Origin: Acetofilamentum sp.
GTDB lineage: Bacteria > Bacteroidota > Bacteroidia > Bacteroidales > DYOH01
Reading direction: 5' to 3'
Length of the DNA: 64,000 bases
Assembly (NCBI GenBank): GCA_020720625.1
Contig: DYOH01000003.1
Location: forward strand, 1-64,000
The notes beneath the pieces are model-generated. The model was given only the letters and a program-made list of their open reading frames with translations. It was not told the DNA's origin and made no database searches. The position numbers and the translations under genes are program-made. Numbering within the stretch: the stretch's first letter is position 1; every line of letters begins with the position of its first letter. Positions 10,665 to 20,357 of this stretch are shown piece by piece.

Positions 10665-11030
10665 ATGGTACAACAAGAAAGTAGAATGGCCGTTGCTGAT
10701 AACAGCGGTGCAAAAGAGGTGCTGGTTATACGTGTATTAGGAGGAACTGGCAAACGTTACGCTACTGTTGGAGACAAAGTAGTGGTTACAGTAAAAAGTG
10801 CCTTACCTTCCAGCGACGTTAAGAAAGGTACCGTTTCAAAAGCTGTGGTTGTTAGAACAAAGAGAGAAATTCGTAGAGCTGATGGTTCATATATTCGTTT
10901 CGACGATAATGCCGTTGTATTGCTCAACGCCGCAGGTGAAATGAGAGGTACTCGTATTTTTGGTCCGATTCCACGTGAATTGCGTGCCGGATATATGAAA
11001 ATTATTTCTTTAGCACCAGAAGTATTGTAA
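10665..11030 (+). CDS. rplN: 50S ribosomal protein L14
   Basis: L14 (121 residues) takes part in the B8 intersubunit bridge and contacts L19. It starts [18 protein letters not shown] and contains [20 protein letters not shown], both diagnostic. It is the first gene of the spc-type segment, before rplX. Confidence 0.98.
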   Translation: MVQQESRMAVADNSGAKEVLVIRVLGGTGKRYATVGDKVVVTVKSALPSSDVKKGTVSKAVVVRTKREIRRADGSYIRFDDNAVVLLNAAGEMRGTRIFGPIPRELRAGYMKIISLAPEVL

Positions 11031-11048
11031 ATAGTTAAGTTCAAAGAA

Positions 11049-11372
11049 ATGCAAAAGAAATTACACATCAAAAAAGGTGATTTGGTATACGTAAATGCCG
11101 GAGAAGACAAAGGTAAAAAAGGACGCGTATTAGAAGTAATTACAAAAACAAGTCGCGCTATTGTTGAGGGCATAAACATTATTACCCGTCATACAAAACC
11201 AAATGCAAAACACCCACAGGGCGGACGCATTGAAAGAGAAGCGCCTATTCATATCTCTAACCTGGCGGTTGTTGATCCAAAATCAGGACAAGCCACCAGA
11301 ATTGGAAGAAGAAAAAATCAGGAAGGCAAATTAGTCAGATACGCTAAAAAATCTGGGGAGGAAATTAAGTAA
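11049..11372 (+). CDS. rplX: 50S ribosomal protein L24
   Basis: The 107-residue protein has an N-terminal KOW motif (about 5-35: [20 protein letters not shown]) and is an assembly initiator of the 50S subunit. The [18 protein letters not shown] block is typical. Its stop overlaps the rplE start by one base (TAATG). Confidence 0.96.
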   Translation: MQKKLHIKKGDLVYVNAGEDKGKKGRVLEVITKTSRAIVEGINIITRHTKPNAKHPQGGRIEREAPIHISNLAVVDPKSGQATRIGRRKNQEGKLVRYAKKSGEEIK

Positions 11373-11920
11373 TGGCTTACACACCGTTTTATAAACAAGA
11401 ATACGCTGAAAGGATTGCACCTAAATTAATGAAAGATTTTGGTTACACCAGCGTGATGCAAGTTCCTAAACTTGAAAAAATTGTTATCAACCAAGGACTC
11501 GGTAAAGCTGTGGCTGATAAAAAAGTTATCGATGTGGCAATAGAGGAAATAACTGCCATTACTGGACAAAAGGCTGTAAAGACTCATTCGGTGAAAGATA
11601 TTTCGAATTTTAAGTTGCGTAAAAATATGCCAATAGGGGCCAGAGTTACCTTACGGAGCGATAAAATGTACGAATTTTTGCATCGTTTGGTTGCTGTAGC
11701 ATTACCTCGAATTAGAGATTTTCAAGGAATCAGCGCAAAATTAGATGGCAGAGGAAATTACACACTTGGTATTCAGGAGCAAATTATTTTTCCGGAAATT
11801 GATATCGATAAGATTTCATCATTAATGGGAATGAATATTACATTTGTAACATCTGCAAATACTGATGAGGAAGCATTTGCTTTATTAAAAGAATTTGGTT
11901 TACCCTTTAAAAAGAAGTAA
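11372..11920 (+). CDS. rplE: 50S ribosomal protein L5
   Basis: L5 (182 residues) binds 5S rRNA in the central protuberance and forms an intersubunit bridge with S13. KIVINQGLG near the N-terminus and the [18 protein letters not shown] block near 128 are conserved. It overlaps rplX by one base. Confidence 0.97.
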   Translation: MAYTPFYKQEYAERIAPKLMKDFGYTSVMQVPKLEKIVINQGLGKAVADKKVIDVAIEEITAITGQKAVKTHSVKDISNFKLRKNMPIGARVTLRSDKMYEFLHRLVAVALPRIRDFQGISAKLDGRGNYTLGIQEQIIFPEIDIDKISSLMGMNITFVTSANTDEEAFALLKEFGLPFKKK

Positions 11921-11925
11921 GCATT

Positions 11926-12195
11926 ATGGCAAAAGAATCAATGAAAGCAAGAGAAGTTAAACGAAAAAAACTTTTCGAGAAATATGCTGAAAAAAGAGCA
12001 AAATTGAAGGCAGAAGGAAATTTGGAAGCTTTAAGTAAACTACCAAGAAATTCTTCTTCTGTTCGTATGCACAATCGTTGTAGTATTACAGGTAGACCAA
12101 GAGGTTATATGAGACAATTTGGTATCAGCCGTATCACATTCAGAGAAATGGCATCAAAAGGTTTGATACCTGGTGTAAAAAAAGCAAGTTGGTAA
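11926..12195 (+). CDS. rpsN: 30S ribosomal protein S14, zinc-free type
   Basis: At 89 residues this is the long, zinc-free (C-minus) form of S14. Only one cysteine is present, in [12 protein letters not shown], so the CxxC...CxxC ribbon of the short form is absent. The C-terminus [18 protein letters not shown] is family-typical. The gene occupies the normal position between rplE and rpsH. S4 and L36 in this window are zinc-free as well. Confidence 0.97.
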   Translation: MAKESMKAREVKRKKLFEKYAEKRAKLKAEGNLEALSKLPRNSSSVRMHNRCSITGRPRGYMRQFGISRITFREMASKGLIPGVKKASW

Positions 12196-12213
12196 ATTTT
12201 ATTTGGAAAGAAA

Positions 12214-12609
12214 ATGACAGATCCTATAGCTGATTATTTAACAAGAATTCGCAATGCTGTGATGGCTCGCCACAAAGTGGTTGATATACCTGCTTCGAAT
12301 ATCAAAAAAGAGATGACCAAAATATTAATGGATAAAGGATATATTTTAGGTTATAAAGTTGTTGAAGACAATTTGCAAGGCATGATTAAAATTGCCTTGA
12401 AGTACGATCAAAAAAGTAAAGTTTCCGCCATTAAGAAACTTATCCGCGTAAGTAAACCGGGTTTGCGTAAATATGCAAATGCCGATAATTTGCCCAGAGT
12501 TTTAAATGGTTTAGGCATTGCTATTCTATCTACATCAAAAGGTGTAATTACAGAAAAAGAAGCTAAAACCTTAAATGTAGGTGGCGAAGTTATTTGTTAC
12601 GTTTATTAA
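12214..12609 (+). CDS. rpsH: 30S ribosomal protein S8
   Basis: The 131-residue protein binds the central domain of 16S rRNA. It begins [15 protein letters not shown] and ends with [15 protein letters not shown] and GGEVICYVY, the standard C-terminal half. In E. coli S8 represses the spc operon by binding near rplE; I could not identify an equivalent RNA site here. Confidence 0.97.
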   Translation: MTDPIADYLTRIRNAVMARHKVVDIPASNIKKEMTKILMDKGYILGYKVVEDNLQGMIKIALKYDQKSKVSAIKKLIRVSKPGLRKYANADNLPRVLNGLGIAILSTSKGVITEKEAKTLNVGGEVICYVY

Positions 12610-12621
12610 AAAAGAAAAACA

Positions 12622-13182
12622 ATGTCACGAATTGGTAAATTACCCATTGAAATTCCGGCCAGCGTAAGTGTTTCTGTATCTAAATCTAACCTTGTTACAG
12701 TAAAAGGAAGTTTAGGTACTTTGGAGCAACAAGTAGATCCGGACATTACGGTTCAAATAGTAGAAAATCAAATTAATGTGATTCGTCCAACCGACCAAAA
12801 GCGTCATAGGGCAATGCATGGCTTATACCGTTCTTTAATAGCCAACATGGTTGAAGGTGTTTCTAAAGGATTTGAAACACAACAAGAGCTTGTTGGTGTG
12901 GGATACAGAGCTGCTCGGGAAGGACAAATACTTGAGCTCCAATTAGGCTATTCTCATCCAATTTTTATCGAACTTCCTAAAGAAATTATTCTGGAAGTAA
13001 AGGCTGAAAAAAGAGGTAACTCCTTTGTTATCTTAAAAAGCATGGATAAACAACTTTTGGGTCATGTGGCTGCTAAAATCAGATCTTTCAGAAAACCTGA
13101 GCCCTATAAAGGAAAAGGTATTCGTTTTGTAGGTGAAGAATTACGTAGAAAAGCAGGTAAAACAGCTGCTTCAAGTAAATAA
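12622..13182 (+). CDS. rplF: 50S ribosomal protein L6
   Basis: L6 (186 residues) consists of two related domains and lies near the factor-binding centre. The N-terminal MSRIGKLPIEIPASV and the C-terminal signature PEPYKGKGIRFVGEELRRKAGKT (about 154-176) are diagnostic. Context is standard. Confidence 0.97.
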   Translation: MSRIGKLPIEIPASVSVSVSKSNLVTVKGSLGTLEQQVDPDITVQIVENQINVIRPTDQKRHRAMHGLYRSLIANMVEGVSKGFETQQELVGVGYRAAREGQILELQLGYSHPIFIELPKEIILEVKAEKRGNSFVILKSMDKQLLGHVAAKIRSFRKPEPYKGKGIRFVGEELRRKAGKTAASSK

Positions 13183-13200
13183 GTTTAATTCATAAGAGAT

Positions 13201-13557
13201 ATGGCTTTTAATAAAATAGTAAGAAGAGCTAAGATTAAGCGTAGTATCAGAAAAGATATAAAAGGTACTGCAGAAAAACCTAGATTCTCAGTTTTTCGCA
13301 GTAATAAGGGTATTTACGCTCAGTTGATTGATGATATTAGTGGAAAAACATTGGTTGCAACATCATCACTGGAGAAAGAAATAGCTGAAAACAAGGTGAA
13401 TAAAACTGATGTAGCTAAATTGGTAGGAAAGAAAATAGCGCAATTAGCTCTCGGACAAAATATCGAAACAGTTGTTTTCGATAGAAATGGTTATTTGTAT
13501 CACGGTCGTGTTAAAGCTTTGGCAGATTCTGCCAGAGAAGGTGGACTTAAATTTTAA
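13201..13557 (+). CDS. rplR: 50S ribosomal protein L18
   Basis: The 118-residue protein binds 5S rRNA with L5. It has the basic N-terminal segment [16 protein letters not shown], the [18 protein letters not shown] block and the C-terminal [22 protein letters not shown]. rpsE follows after five bases. Confidence 0.96.
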   Translation: MAFNKIVRRAKIKRSIRKDIKGTAEKPRFSVFRSNKGIYAQLIDDISGKTLVATSSLEKEIAENKVNKTDVAKLVGKKIAQLALGQNIETVVFDRNGYLYHGRVKALADSAREGGLKF

Positions 13558-13562
13558 GAAGG

Positions 13563-14078
13563 ATGTCAAACAATATTAGAAGAGTAAAAACCAGCGATTT
13601 AGATCTAAAAGATAGATTAGTAGCCATAAATCGTGTAACAAAGGTAACTAAAGGTGGACGCACATTCAGTTTCTCAGCCATTGTAGTTGTTGGTGACGGT
13701 AACGGTATTGTAGGATATGGACTAGGGAAAGCCAATGAGGTAACAACGGCCATTTCGAAAGGTGTGGAAGATGCAAAGAAGAATTTAATTAAAATTCCTG
13801 TTCATAAAGGTACAATTCCCCATGAGCAAGTGGCCAAATTTGGTGGAGCAAAAGTTCTGCTAAAACCTGCATCGGGTGGTACCGGCGTAAAAGCTGGTGG
13901 TGCTATGCGTGCAGTATTGGAGAGTGTTGGAATCACCGATGTTTTAGCAAAGTCGCAAGGATCTTCGAATCCTCATAACTTAGTTAAAGCTACTTTTAAA
14001 GCACTTTTAGAACTGCGCGATCCGTTTACGGTAGCACAAAACAGAGGTGTTTCTTTAGAGAAAGTTTTTAAAGGCTAA
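13563..14078 (+). CDS. rpsE: 30S ribosomal protein S5
   Basis: This is a 171-residue S5 with a dsRNA-binding N-terminal domain ([19 protein letters not shown]) and the [16 protein letters not shown] block. It acts in decoding accuracy and mRNA entry. An AAGAAGG sequence lies directly against the ATG. rpmD follows, not rplO, as in the usual spc order. Confidence 0.97.
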   Translation: MSNNIRRVKTSDLDLKDRLVAINRVTKVTKGGRTFSFSAIVVVGDGNGIVGYGLGKANEVTTAISKGVEDAKKNLIKIPVHKGTIPHEQVAKFGGAKVLLKPASGGTGVKAGGAMRAVLESVGITDVLAKSQGSSNPHNLVKATFKALLELRDPFTVAQNRGVSLEKVFKG

Positions 14079-14096
14079 TGAACAAAGAAAGAAAAA

Positions 14097-14276
14097 ATGG
14101 CTAAAATTAAAGTTACACAAATCAGAAGTAAAATTGGTAGCACAAAGCGTCAAAAGTTAACTCTTCAGGCGCTGGGTTTAAAGAAAATTAGCGCTACCGC
14201 TGAACATGAAGCCACTCCGCAAATTTTAGGAATGGTAAATAAGGTGAATCATCTTGTTAAAGTAGAAGAGATTTAA
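14097..14276 (+). CDS. rpmD: 50S ribosomal protein L30
   Basis: This short gene encodes 59 residues beginning MAKIKVTQIRSKIGSTKRQK and ending VNKVNHLVKVEEI. The pattern QIRSxIG...LxxLGLxKI...MVxxVxHLVxVEE is the L30 signature. The position between rpsE and rplO is the conserved one. L30 lies on the solvent side of the 50S subunit. Confidence 0.96.
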   Translation: MAKIKVTQIRSKIGSTKRQKLTLQALGLKKISATAEHEATPQILGMVNKVNHLVKVEEI

Positions 14277-14303
14277 TAATAGTTAAGGAAAGAACTTACA
14301 ATT

Positions 14304-14750
14304 ATGGAATTACACAATTTAAAACCCGCTAAAGGTTCCGTAAAAAAAGGAAAAAGAATAGCAAGGGGCGAAGGCTCCGGAAAAGGTGGAACTGCTACAC
14401 GTGGGCACAAAGGAGCGAAATCACGTTCTGGTTACTCAAAAAAAATAGGTTTTGAAGGCGGACAGATGCCTTTACAACGTCGTGTACCCAAATTCGGTTT
14501 TACTAATATTAATAGAATCGAATACAAGGTTATCAATTTGGGCGATTTGCAAAAACTGGCTCAAGAGCATAATTTGACAAAAATTGTTCCCGAAGATTTA
14601 ATTAACTTTGGATGGGCTCGAAAAAGCGACAAAATAAAAATTTTGGCGCATGGCGAATTTGATATGAAACTTGATGTTGTTGCTCATGGTTTCAGCAAAT
14701 CGGCTGCTCAACTTATTGAATCTAAACAGGGTACAATAGAAAAACTGTAA
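14304..14750 (+). CDS. rplO: 50S ribosomal protein L15
   Basis: L15 (148 residues) is an extended 23S rRNA-binding protein of late 50S assembly. The glycine/lysine-rich N-terminal region with GEGSGKGGTATRGHKGAKSR and the FEGGQMPLQRRVPKFGF block are typical. secY begins two bases after its stop. Confidence 0.96.
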   Translation: MELHNLKPAKGSVKKGKRIARGEGSGKGGTATRGHKGAKSRSGYSKKIGFEGGQMPLQRRVPKFGFTNINRIEYKVINLGDLQKLAQEHNLTKIVPEDLINFGWARKSDKIKILAHGEFDMKLDVVAHGFSKSAAQLIESKQGTIEKL

Positions 14751-14752
14751 AA

Positions 14753-16090
14753 ATGAAAAAATTAATTCAAACACTACAGAATATTTATAAGATTGAGGAT
14801 CTTAGGGTTAGAATACTTTATACGCTTGGTCTGGTATTAATATACCGACTAGGCAGTTTTGTTGTTCTTCCTGGGGTAGATCCTTCAAAATTAGGCCAAC
14901 TTCAGTCTCAGACCGAAGGTGGTATAATGGGCTTATTAAATATGTTCTCAGGTGGAGCATTTGCTAACGCATCTATTTTTGCATTGGGAATTATGCCTTA
15001 TATTTCGGCTTCAATTGTAATTCAATTGCTTGGCATGGCTGTTCCTTATTTTCAAAGATTGCAGCGTGAAGGCGAAAGCGGCCGAAAAAAAATCAATCAG
15101 ATTACGAGGTACCTAACTGTAGTTATTACTGCCGCTCAAGCACCGAGTTATGTTACTAACCTGAGATATCAATTGCCGGAGGACGCATTTCCTCTGATAA
15201 TGAACAATCATACTGTTTTGTTCTGGATTTCGTCTGTTATCATTCTCACCGCCGGAACCATGTTTGTTATGTGGTTAGGCGAAAGAATTACCGATAAAGG
15301 AATCGGAAACGGTATTTCGCTTATTATTATGATTGGTATTATTGCAAATCTACCGTTCTCATTGGTTGCCGAATTTGGTAGCAGAATGGAAGGTGCAGGA
15401 GGTTTAATTGCCCTTATTGTTGAATTTATTGTTTTATTCTTTGTTTTTGTGGCCACTATTTTGCTAGTACAAGGCACTCGACGTATTCCAGTGCAGTATG
15501 CCAAACGAATTGTAGGTAACAGACAATACGGCGGAGTTAGACAATATATTCCGCTAAAGGTTAATGCGGCCGGAGTAATGCCGATTATTTTTGCACAAGC
15601 TTTAATGTTTATACCTTTAATGTTTTCCAGTTTTAGTGCTGAGTCTATGCAAGGTTTTGCTGCAGCATTTAGCGATATTACCGGATTTTGGTATAACTTT
15701 GTGTTTGCTGTGCTCATAATACTTTTTACCTACTTTTATACTGCAATTATGGTTCAACCAACGCAGATGGCCGAAGATATGAAGAAAAATGGTGGATTTA
15801 TTCCCGGTGTAAAACCAGGAAAGAAGACAGTGGAGTTTTTAGATTCTATTATGTCTAAAATTACTTTACCAGGTTCAATTTTTTTGGCTATTATTGCTAT
15901 ACTACCAGCATTTGCGATGATTGCAGGAGTTAATAATCAGTTCGCACAGTTTTATGGTGGTACTAGTTTATTAATTTTGGTTGGTGTGGTATTAGATACA
16001 TTGCAACAGGTAGAAAGCCATTTATTAATGCGTCATTACGACGGATTAACCAAATCCGGAAGAATTAAAGGACGCGCAGGTGCAATTTAA
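14753..16090 (+). CDS. secY: preprotein translocase subunit SecY
   Basis: SecY forms the protein-conducting channel of the Sec translocon in the inner membrane. The 445-residue sequence has about ten hydrophobic helices. It contains GIMPYISASIVIQLLGMAVP (about 79-98), the cytoplasmic loop with RRIPVQYAKRIVG, and the C-terminal LLMRHYDGLTKSGRIKGR. In many bacteria adk and/or map follow secY; here infA comes next after 34 bases and neither is present. Confidence 0.98.
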   Translation: MKKLIQTLQNIYKIEDLRVRILYTLGLVLIYRLGSFVVLPGVDPSKLGQLQSQTEGGIMGLLNMFSGGAFANASIFALGIMPYISASIVIQLLGMAVPYFQRLQREGESGRKKINQITRYLTVVITAAQAPSYVTNLRYQLPEDAFPLIMNNHTVLFWISSVIILTAGTMFVMWLGERITDKGIGNGISLIIMIGIIANLPFSLVAEFGSRMEGAGGLIALIVEFIVLFFVFVATILLVQGTRRIPVQYAKRIVGNRQYGGVRQYIPLKVNAAGVMPIIFAQALMFIPLMFSSFSAESMQGFAAAFSDITGFWYNFVFAVLIILFTYFYTAIMVQPTQMAEDMKKNGGFIPGVKPGKKTVEFLDSIMSKITLPGSIFLAIIAILPAFAMIAGVNNQFAQFYGGTSLLILVGVVLDTLQQVESHLLMRHYDGLTKSGRIKGRAGAI

Positions 16091-16124
16091 CCATCAAATG
16101 ATACGGTACAATTAAAAATTTAAT

Positions 16125-16349
16125 ATGGCAAAGCAAGCATCTATAGAGCAAGACGGAATTATTACAGAGGCTCTTTCTAACGCTAAGTTTAGAGTAGAAT
16201 TAGAAAATGGGCATGTAATTACAGCGCATATCTCCGGAAAAATGAGAATGCATTACATTCGTATCTTGCCTGGCGACCGGGTTAAAGTAGAAATGTCTCC
16301 GTATGATTTAACTAAAGGACGAATTACGTATCGTTATAAAAATAACTAA
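16125..16349 (+). CDS. infA: translation initiation factor IF-1
   Basis: IF-1 is a 74-residue OB-fold protein that occupies the A site during initiation. The sequence has the diagnostic [20 protein letters not shown] and the C-terminal [15 protein letters not shown]. It follows secY directly and rpmJ starts one base after its stop. Confidence 0.98.
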   Translation: MAKQASIEQDGIITEALSNAKFRVELENGHVITAHISGKMRMHYIRILPGDRVKVEMSPYDLTKGRITYRYKNN

Positions 16350-16350
16350 A

Positions 16351-16467
16351 ATGAAAGTAAGAGCATCAGTAAAGAAGCGTACAGCTGATTGTAAAATTGT
16401 TAGACGAAAAGGAAGAGTTTACGTCATTAACAAAAAGAATCCTAAATTTAAACAACGTCAAGGCTAA
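16351..16467 (+). CDS. rpmJ: 50S ribosomal protein L36, zinc-free type
   Basis: This 38-residue gene encodes [20 protein letters not shown] followed by [18 protein letters not shown], a full-length L36. The canonical CxxC...C...H zinc ribbon is lost: only Cys14 remains and the histidine position is Phe. This C-minus form is common in Bacteroidota. It lies in the standard position between infA and rpsM. Confidence 0.96.
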   Translation: MKVRASVKKRTADCKIVRRKGRVYVINKKNPKFKQRQG

Positions 16468-16483
16468 TTAAAGAAAAAAGAAT

Positions 16484-16861
16484 ATGGCAAGAATTGTTGG
16501 AGTAGATATTCCGAAAAATAAGCGAGGCGAAATAGCATTAACGTATATCTACGGAATTGGCAGAAGTGCCGCACAAAAAATTTTAGAAGCTGCCGGAGTA
16601 AATAGGGACATCAAAGTTCAGGATTGGACTGACGATCAAATTGCAGCCATACGTCACGAAATCGGAGCAAACTACAAAGTAGAAGGCGAATTGCGCTCCG
16701 AAGTGCAGATGAACATAAAACGTTTGATGGATATTGGTTCCTATAGAGGAATTCGTCATCGTAATGGTTTACCGGTGCGTGGACAGTCGACAAAGAACAA
16801 TGCACGTACACGTAAAGGAAAGAGAAAAACGGTTGCAAATAAGAAAAAAGCAGTTAAATAA
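16484..16861 (+). CDS. rpsM: 30S ribosomal protein S13
   Basis: S13 (125 residues) sits in the 30S head and contacts the P-site tRNA and L5. It has [20 protein letters not shown], the helix-hairpin-helix [14 protein letters not shown], and the C-terminal [20 protein letters not shown]. It is the first gene of the alpha segment. Confidence 0.97.
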   Translation: MARIVGVDIPKNKRGEIALTYIYGIGRSAAQKILEAAGVNRDIKVQDWTDDQIAAIRHEIGANYKVEGELRSEVQMNIKRLMDIGSYRGIRHRNGLPVRGQSTKNNARTRKGKRKTVANKKKAVK

Positions 16862-16871
16862 GATTTGAGTT

Positions 16872-17261
16872 ATGGCAAAAAAGAAAAAAGTAGCAAAGAA
16901 ACGGACGGTCAAAGTTGATCCAATCGGTCAGGCTCATATACATTCGTCATTCAATAATATTATTATAAGTTTGACAAATCAACAGGGCCAAGTTATTTCA
17001 TGGGCATCGGCCGGAAAAATGGGATTTAAAGGTTCCAAAAAGAATACTCCCTATGCAGCTCAGGTTGCATCACAAGAATGTGCAAAAACAGCATACGATT
17101 TAGGTTTGCGCAAGGTTATTGTATATGTTAAAGGCCCGGGAAATGGTCGCGAATCTGCAATTCGTGCACTCAATACTGTAGGTTTGGAAGTAAATGAAAT
17201 TATTGATGTTACTCCATTGCCTCACAATGGTTGTAGACCACCCAAAAGAAGAAGAGTTTAA
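16872..17261 (+). CDS. rpsK: 30S ribosomal protein S11
   Basis: The 129-residue platform protein shows [20 protein letters not shown] (about 19-38) and the C-terminal [20 protein letters not shown], both diagnostic. The N-terminus is a poly-lysine lead ([15 protein letters not shown]). It precedes rpsD by 18 bases. Confidence 0.98.
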   Translation: MAKKKKVAKKRTVKVDPIGQAHIHSSFNNIIISLTNQQGQVISWASAGKMGFKGSKKNTPYAAQVASQECAKTAYDLGLRKVIVYVKGPGNGRESAIRALNTVGLEVNEIIDVTPLPHNGCRPPKRRRV

Positions 17262-17279
17262 TATTTAAAGAATTTTAAA

Positions 17280-17885
17280 ATGGCTAGATATACAGGACCA
17301 AAAACTAAAATTGCTAGGAAATTCGGTGAAGAAATTTATGGTGCCGATAAAAGTTTTCAACGCAAAAAATATCCTCCAGGGCAACACGGCCCAAACAAAA
17401 GGAGAGCTAAAGTTTCGGAATATGGCACACAATTAAAAGAGAAGCAAAAAGCTAAATATACTTACGGTTTGCTTGAACGTCAATTCCGTAACTTATTTAA
17501 AAAGGCTCAACATAGTAAAGGTATTACCGGCGAAGTTTTATTACAATTGCTCGAAGCCAGACTCGACAATGTGGTTTACCGTTTGGGTATTGCTCCCACA
17601 CGCGCAGCATCACGTCAGTTAGTTGGCCACAGACACATTGTGGTGAATGGCGATATCGTTAATATTCCTTCATATCATGTTAAACCAGGTGATGTAATTA
17701 GTATTCGTGAAAAATCAAAAAGTCTTGAAGTTATTACGGATTCTCTATCTTCGCGCCGAAATAAATTTAGCTGGTTAGAATGGGACGAAAGCTTACAAGC
17801 TGGTAAATTTTTAAATTTCCCTGAGCGCTCTGAAATTCCAGAAAATATTAAGGAACAATTGATTATTGAAATTTATTCAAAATAA
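17280..17885 (+). CDS. rpsD: 30S ribosomal protein S4, zinc-free type
   Basis: S4 (201 residues) nucleates 30S assembly and affects decoding fidelity. The S4 RNA-binding domain is visible as [20 protein letters not shown] (about 89-108) followed by [19 protein letters not shown]. The N-terminal half has no CxxC pairs, so it is the zinc-free form. In E. coli S4 represses the alpha operon; no comparable site was identified here. Confidence 0.97.
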   Translation: MARYTGPKTKIARKFGEEIYGADKSFQRKKYPPGQHGPNKRRAKVSEYGTQLKEKQKAKYTYGLLERQFRNLFKKAQHSKGITGEVLLQLLEARLDNVVYRLGIAPTRAASRQLVGHRHIVVNGDIVNIPSYHVKPGDVISIREKSKSLEVITDSLSSRRNKFSWLEWDESLQAGKFLNFPERSEIPENIKEQLIIEIYSK

Positions 17886-17909
17886 AATATTAATACTAAG
17901 GTTTACATC

Positions 17910-18902
17910 ATGGCAATACTCGCATTCCAAAAACCGGACAAAGTTATCATGCTGGAGTCGGATAATAAAATGGGAAAATTTGAATTCCGCCCTCTCGAGC
18001 CCGGTTATGGTATTACAATAGGAAATGCACTTCGCCGTATTTTACTCTCTTCTCTTGAAGGTCATGCCATTACTTCAATAAAAATTGAAGGTGTGGATCA
18101 TGAATTTTCCACAATTCCCGGGGTGATAGAAGATGTTACTGAAATTATTCTTAATCTTAAACAAATACGGTTTAAAAAACTGGTTGAAGATAATGACGAA
18201 GAAAAGGTAACTGTTTCTATTTCAGGGCATACCACTTTTGTAGCCGGAGACATGGGTAAATTTCTTACCGGATTTGAGATTTTAAATCCTGAGTTAGAAA
18301 TATGTCACATGGAGGCATCTACAAAATTGCAAATGGAAATGCACATTCAAAAAGGCAGAGGGTATATTTCGGCCGAAGAAAACAGAGAGCAAAACGCTGA
18401 ATTTGGTGTGGTGCCAATAGACGCTATCTTTACACCTATAAAAAATGTAAAATATGCTGTTGAAAATTATCGTGTTGAGCAAAAAACAGACTACGAAAAA
18501 TTGCTTCTGGAAATAACTACCGATGGTTCTATTAATCCGAAAGATGCACTTAAAGAGGCGGCTAAGATTCTTATTTACCACTTTATGTTGTTTTCCGACG
18601 AAAAAATTACAATCGATACTGGCGAGAAATACGAGAACGAAGAGTTCGACGAAGAAGTTTTACACATGCGCCAGCTTTTGAAGACTAAATTAGTTGATCT
18701 GGATTTATCAGTACGTGCACTAAATTGTTTAAGAGCTGCTGATGTTAATACTTTAGGAGAATTAGTAGTTTACAATAAAAATGACCTCTTGAAATTCCGT
18801 AATTTTGGTAAAAAATCATTGACTGAATTAGATGATTTATTAGCCAATTTGAATCTCAATTTTGGAATGGATGTGGTTAAGTATAAATTAGACAAGGAGT
18901 AA
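17910..18902 (+). CDS. rpoA: RNA polymerase alpha subunit
   Basis: The 330-residue protein has the alpha N-terminal dimerisation domain ([20 protein letters not shown] near 24-43 and the [19 protein letters not shown] block). An acidic linker ([10 protein letters not shown]) follows, then a C-terminal domain with the helix-hairpin-helix elements [18 protein letters not shown] and [16 protein letters not shown]. It nucleates RNA polymerase assembly. rplQ follows after five bases. Confidence 0.98.
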   Translation: MAILAFQKPDKVIMLESDNKMGKFEFRPLEPGYGITIGNALRRILLSSLEGHAITSIKIEGVDHEFSTIPGVIEDVTEIILNLKQIRFKKLVEDNDEEKVTVSISGHTTFVAGDMGKFLTGFEILNPELEICHMEASTKLQMEMHIQKGRGYISAEENREQNAEFGVVPIDAIFTPIKNVKYAVENYRVEQKTDYEKLLLEITTDGSINPKDALKEAAKILIYHFMLFSDEKITIDTGEKYENEEFDEEVLHMRQLLKTKLVDLDLSVRALNCLRAADVNTLGELVVYNKNDLLKFRNFGKKSLTELDDLLANLNLNFGMDVVKYKLDKE

Positions 18903-18907
18903 GAGTA

Positions 18908-19441
18908 ATGAGACATAATAGAAAAAATAATCATTTAAGTAGAACCAGTGCACATCGTAAAGCAATGTTTTCTAATATGGCCAGTTCTCTGATTTTACAT
19001 AAAAGAATCAGAACTACTGTGGCTAAAGCTAAAGCTTTAAGACGATTTGTGGAACCGGTTATTAACAGATCTAAGGAAGTAGCCGGACAAACTCCTGCTC
19101 AAGCTACACACATGAGAAGAATGGCGTTTAGAAAACTTCAGGATAAAGAGGCTGTTAAAGAACTTTTTGGTGTTGTGGGTCCAAAAATCGGACAAAGACC
19201 TGGAGGATATACTCGTATATTGAAAACCGGACATCGATATGGCGATGCGGCTGATATGTGCATCATGGAGTTAGTAGATTTCAATGAAAATATGCTTACT
19301 GCAAAATCTAAAGAACAAAAAGCTTCGCATAGAACTCGCAGAGGTAATAAAAAGCAAGACGCAGTGCAAAATGTTGAAAATAAAGATGTGAAAGTACAAG
19401 AGATTAATAACTCCAAGACTGATGATAATTCTAAAGAATAA
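18908..19441 (+). CDS. rplQ: 50S ribosomal protein L17 with C-terminal extension
   Basis: The first 120 or so residues are a standard L17 ([20 protein letters not shown], then a [20 protein letters not shown] block). The remaining roughly 50 residues are a polar extension rich in K, D, N, E and Q, so the protein is 177 residues against 127 in E. coli. Such tails are seen in other Bacteroidota L17. It is the last gene of the cluster and is followed by a strong terminator. Confidence 0.97.
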   Translation: MRHNRKNNHLSRTSAHRKAMFSNMASSLILHKRIRTTVAKAKALRRFVEPVINRSKEVAGQTPAQATHMRRMAFRKLQDKEAVKELFGVVGPKIGQRPGGYTRILKTGHRYGDAADMCIMELVDFNENMLTAKSKEQKASHRTRRGNKKQDAVQNVENKDVKVQEINNSKTDDNSKE

Positions 19442-19462
19442 TTGAATATTCTCATTTTTTTC

Positions 19463-19494
19463 AAAGGTTGTTAGTTTTATAACAACCTTTTTTA
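19463..19494 (+). terminator. rho-independent terminator of the ribosomal cluster
   Basis: An 11 bp perfect stem, AAAGGTTGTTA (19463-19473) with TAACAACCTTT (19480-19490), encloses a 6-base loop and runs into a T tract. The stop codon of the convergent LytTR gene lies at the end of this T tract. Confidence 0.85.
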
Positions 19495-20217
19495 TTTCTT
19501 TAAAATCTGTAGTGCCGCATCTTTAAAACTTTTTCCAATAGGTATTTCCTTTTCTAAAATTTGCACAAAATTTGCCGTGTACGAATAGGCCATTTTTATA
19601 TTGATTATATAGGACTTATGTATTCTTAAAAAACCTCTGCTTTTTAATTCTGTCTCTAAAGTACTTAGATTTTGTTTTGTAATTATCGTTTTTTCGTTCG
19701 TATGAATGTGCGAATATTCTCTAAAGCTTTCTATATAACAGATTTGGTCTATTTGAATTTTTACTGTTTTATAGTTCTCTTTTACTTGAAGATAGTTCTG
19801 TACTTGCTGTGGAGTATTGTATGTACTAATATTTTGAGCCGAACTTAGTAATTGAAAGTGTTCCGAAAATCGTTGCATTGAGCGCATAAATCGTTGAAGA
19901 CTGATTGGTTTTACCAAATAATCGTTTACCTCCAGTTCATAACTTTCTAAGGCATGTTCTGATGATGCTGTTGTAATTATTGTATAGGGTTTTGTTGAAA
20001 TCGTTTTTAGTAGTTCTAAGCCCGTCATTTCTGGCATGTGAATATCCAGAAACATTAAATCAATTTTTTCTTTGGATAAACTATCAAATGCACTAACTGC
20101 ATTATCACAATGCTTTACAAGGTTAACCCATTCAAAGTTTTTTAGATAATTCATGATATTTTTAGCGGCAAGTATTTCATCATCTACAATCATACATTGG
20201 GCTATTGAATTACTCAT
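19492..20217 (-). CDS. LytTR-family response regulator (orphan)
   Basis: This 241-residue protein has an N-terminal receiver domain with VDDE (11-14), the phosphoacceptor Asp58 in FLDIHMPEMTG, and the conserved lysine in NDYLVKP. A C-terminal LytTR DNA-binding domain (about 140-240) includes CYIESFREYSHIH and FLRIHKSYIIN. LytTR regulators are usually paired with a histidine kinase of the LytS type. None is adjacent, so it is an orphan here. Its target is unknown; the divergent subtilisin-like protease is the nearest candidate. A TATATTTG -7 box lies upstream. Confidence 0.9.
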   Translation of the reverse strand: MSNSIAQCMIVDDEILAAKNIMNYLKNFEWVNLVKHCDNAVSAFDSLSKEKIDLMFLDIHMPEMTGLELLKTISTKPYTIITTASSEHALESYELEVNDYLVKPISLQRFMRSMQRFSEHFQLLSSAQNISTYNTPQQVQNYLQVKENYKTVKIQIDQICYIESFREYSHIHTNEKTIITKQNLSTLETELKSRGFLRIHKSYIINIKMAYSYTANFVQILEKEIPIGKSFKDAALQILKK

Positions 20218-20242
20218 TCTTTTTTTTTAGAATTTACTTATT

Positions 20243-20250
20243 CAAATATA
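20243..20250 (-). promoter_or_regulatory. -7 promoter element for the LytTR regulator
   Basis: TATATTTG on the minus strand fits TAnnTTTG and leaves a leader of about 20 nt to the start codon at 20217. No clear -33 TTG is visible. Confidence 0.4.
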
Positions 20251-20357
20251 GGCAAAAAATCGCCATTCGTATACATTTTTGATGACTTTGTAGATACTCG
20301 TTTTGAAATATTTTGGCCTTTACATAATTTGCAAAAAATAATTTAATTTTTAAACCT

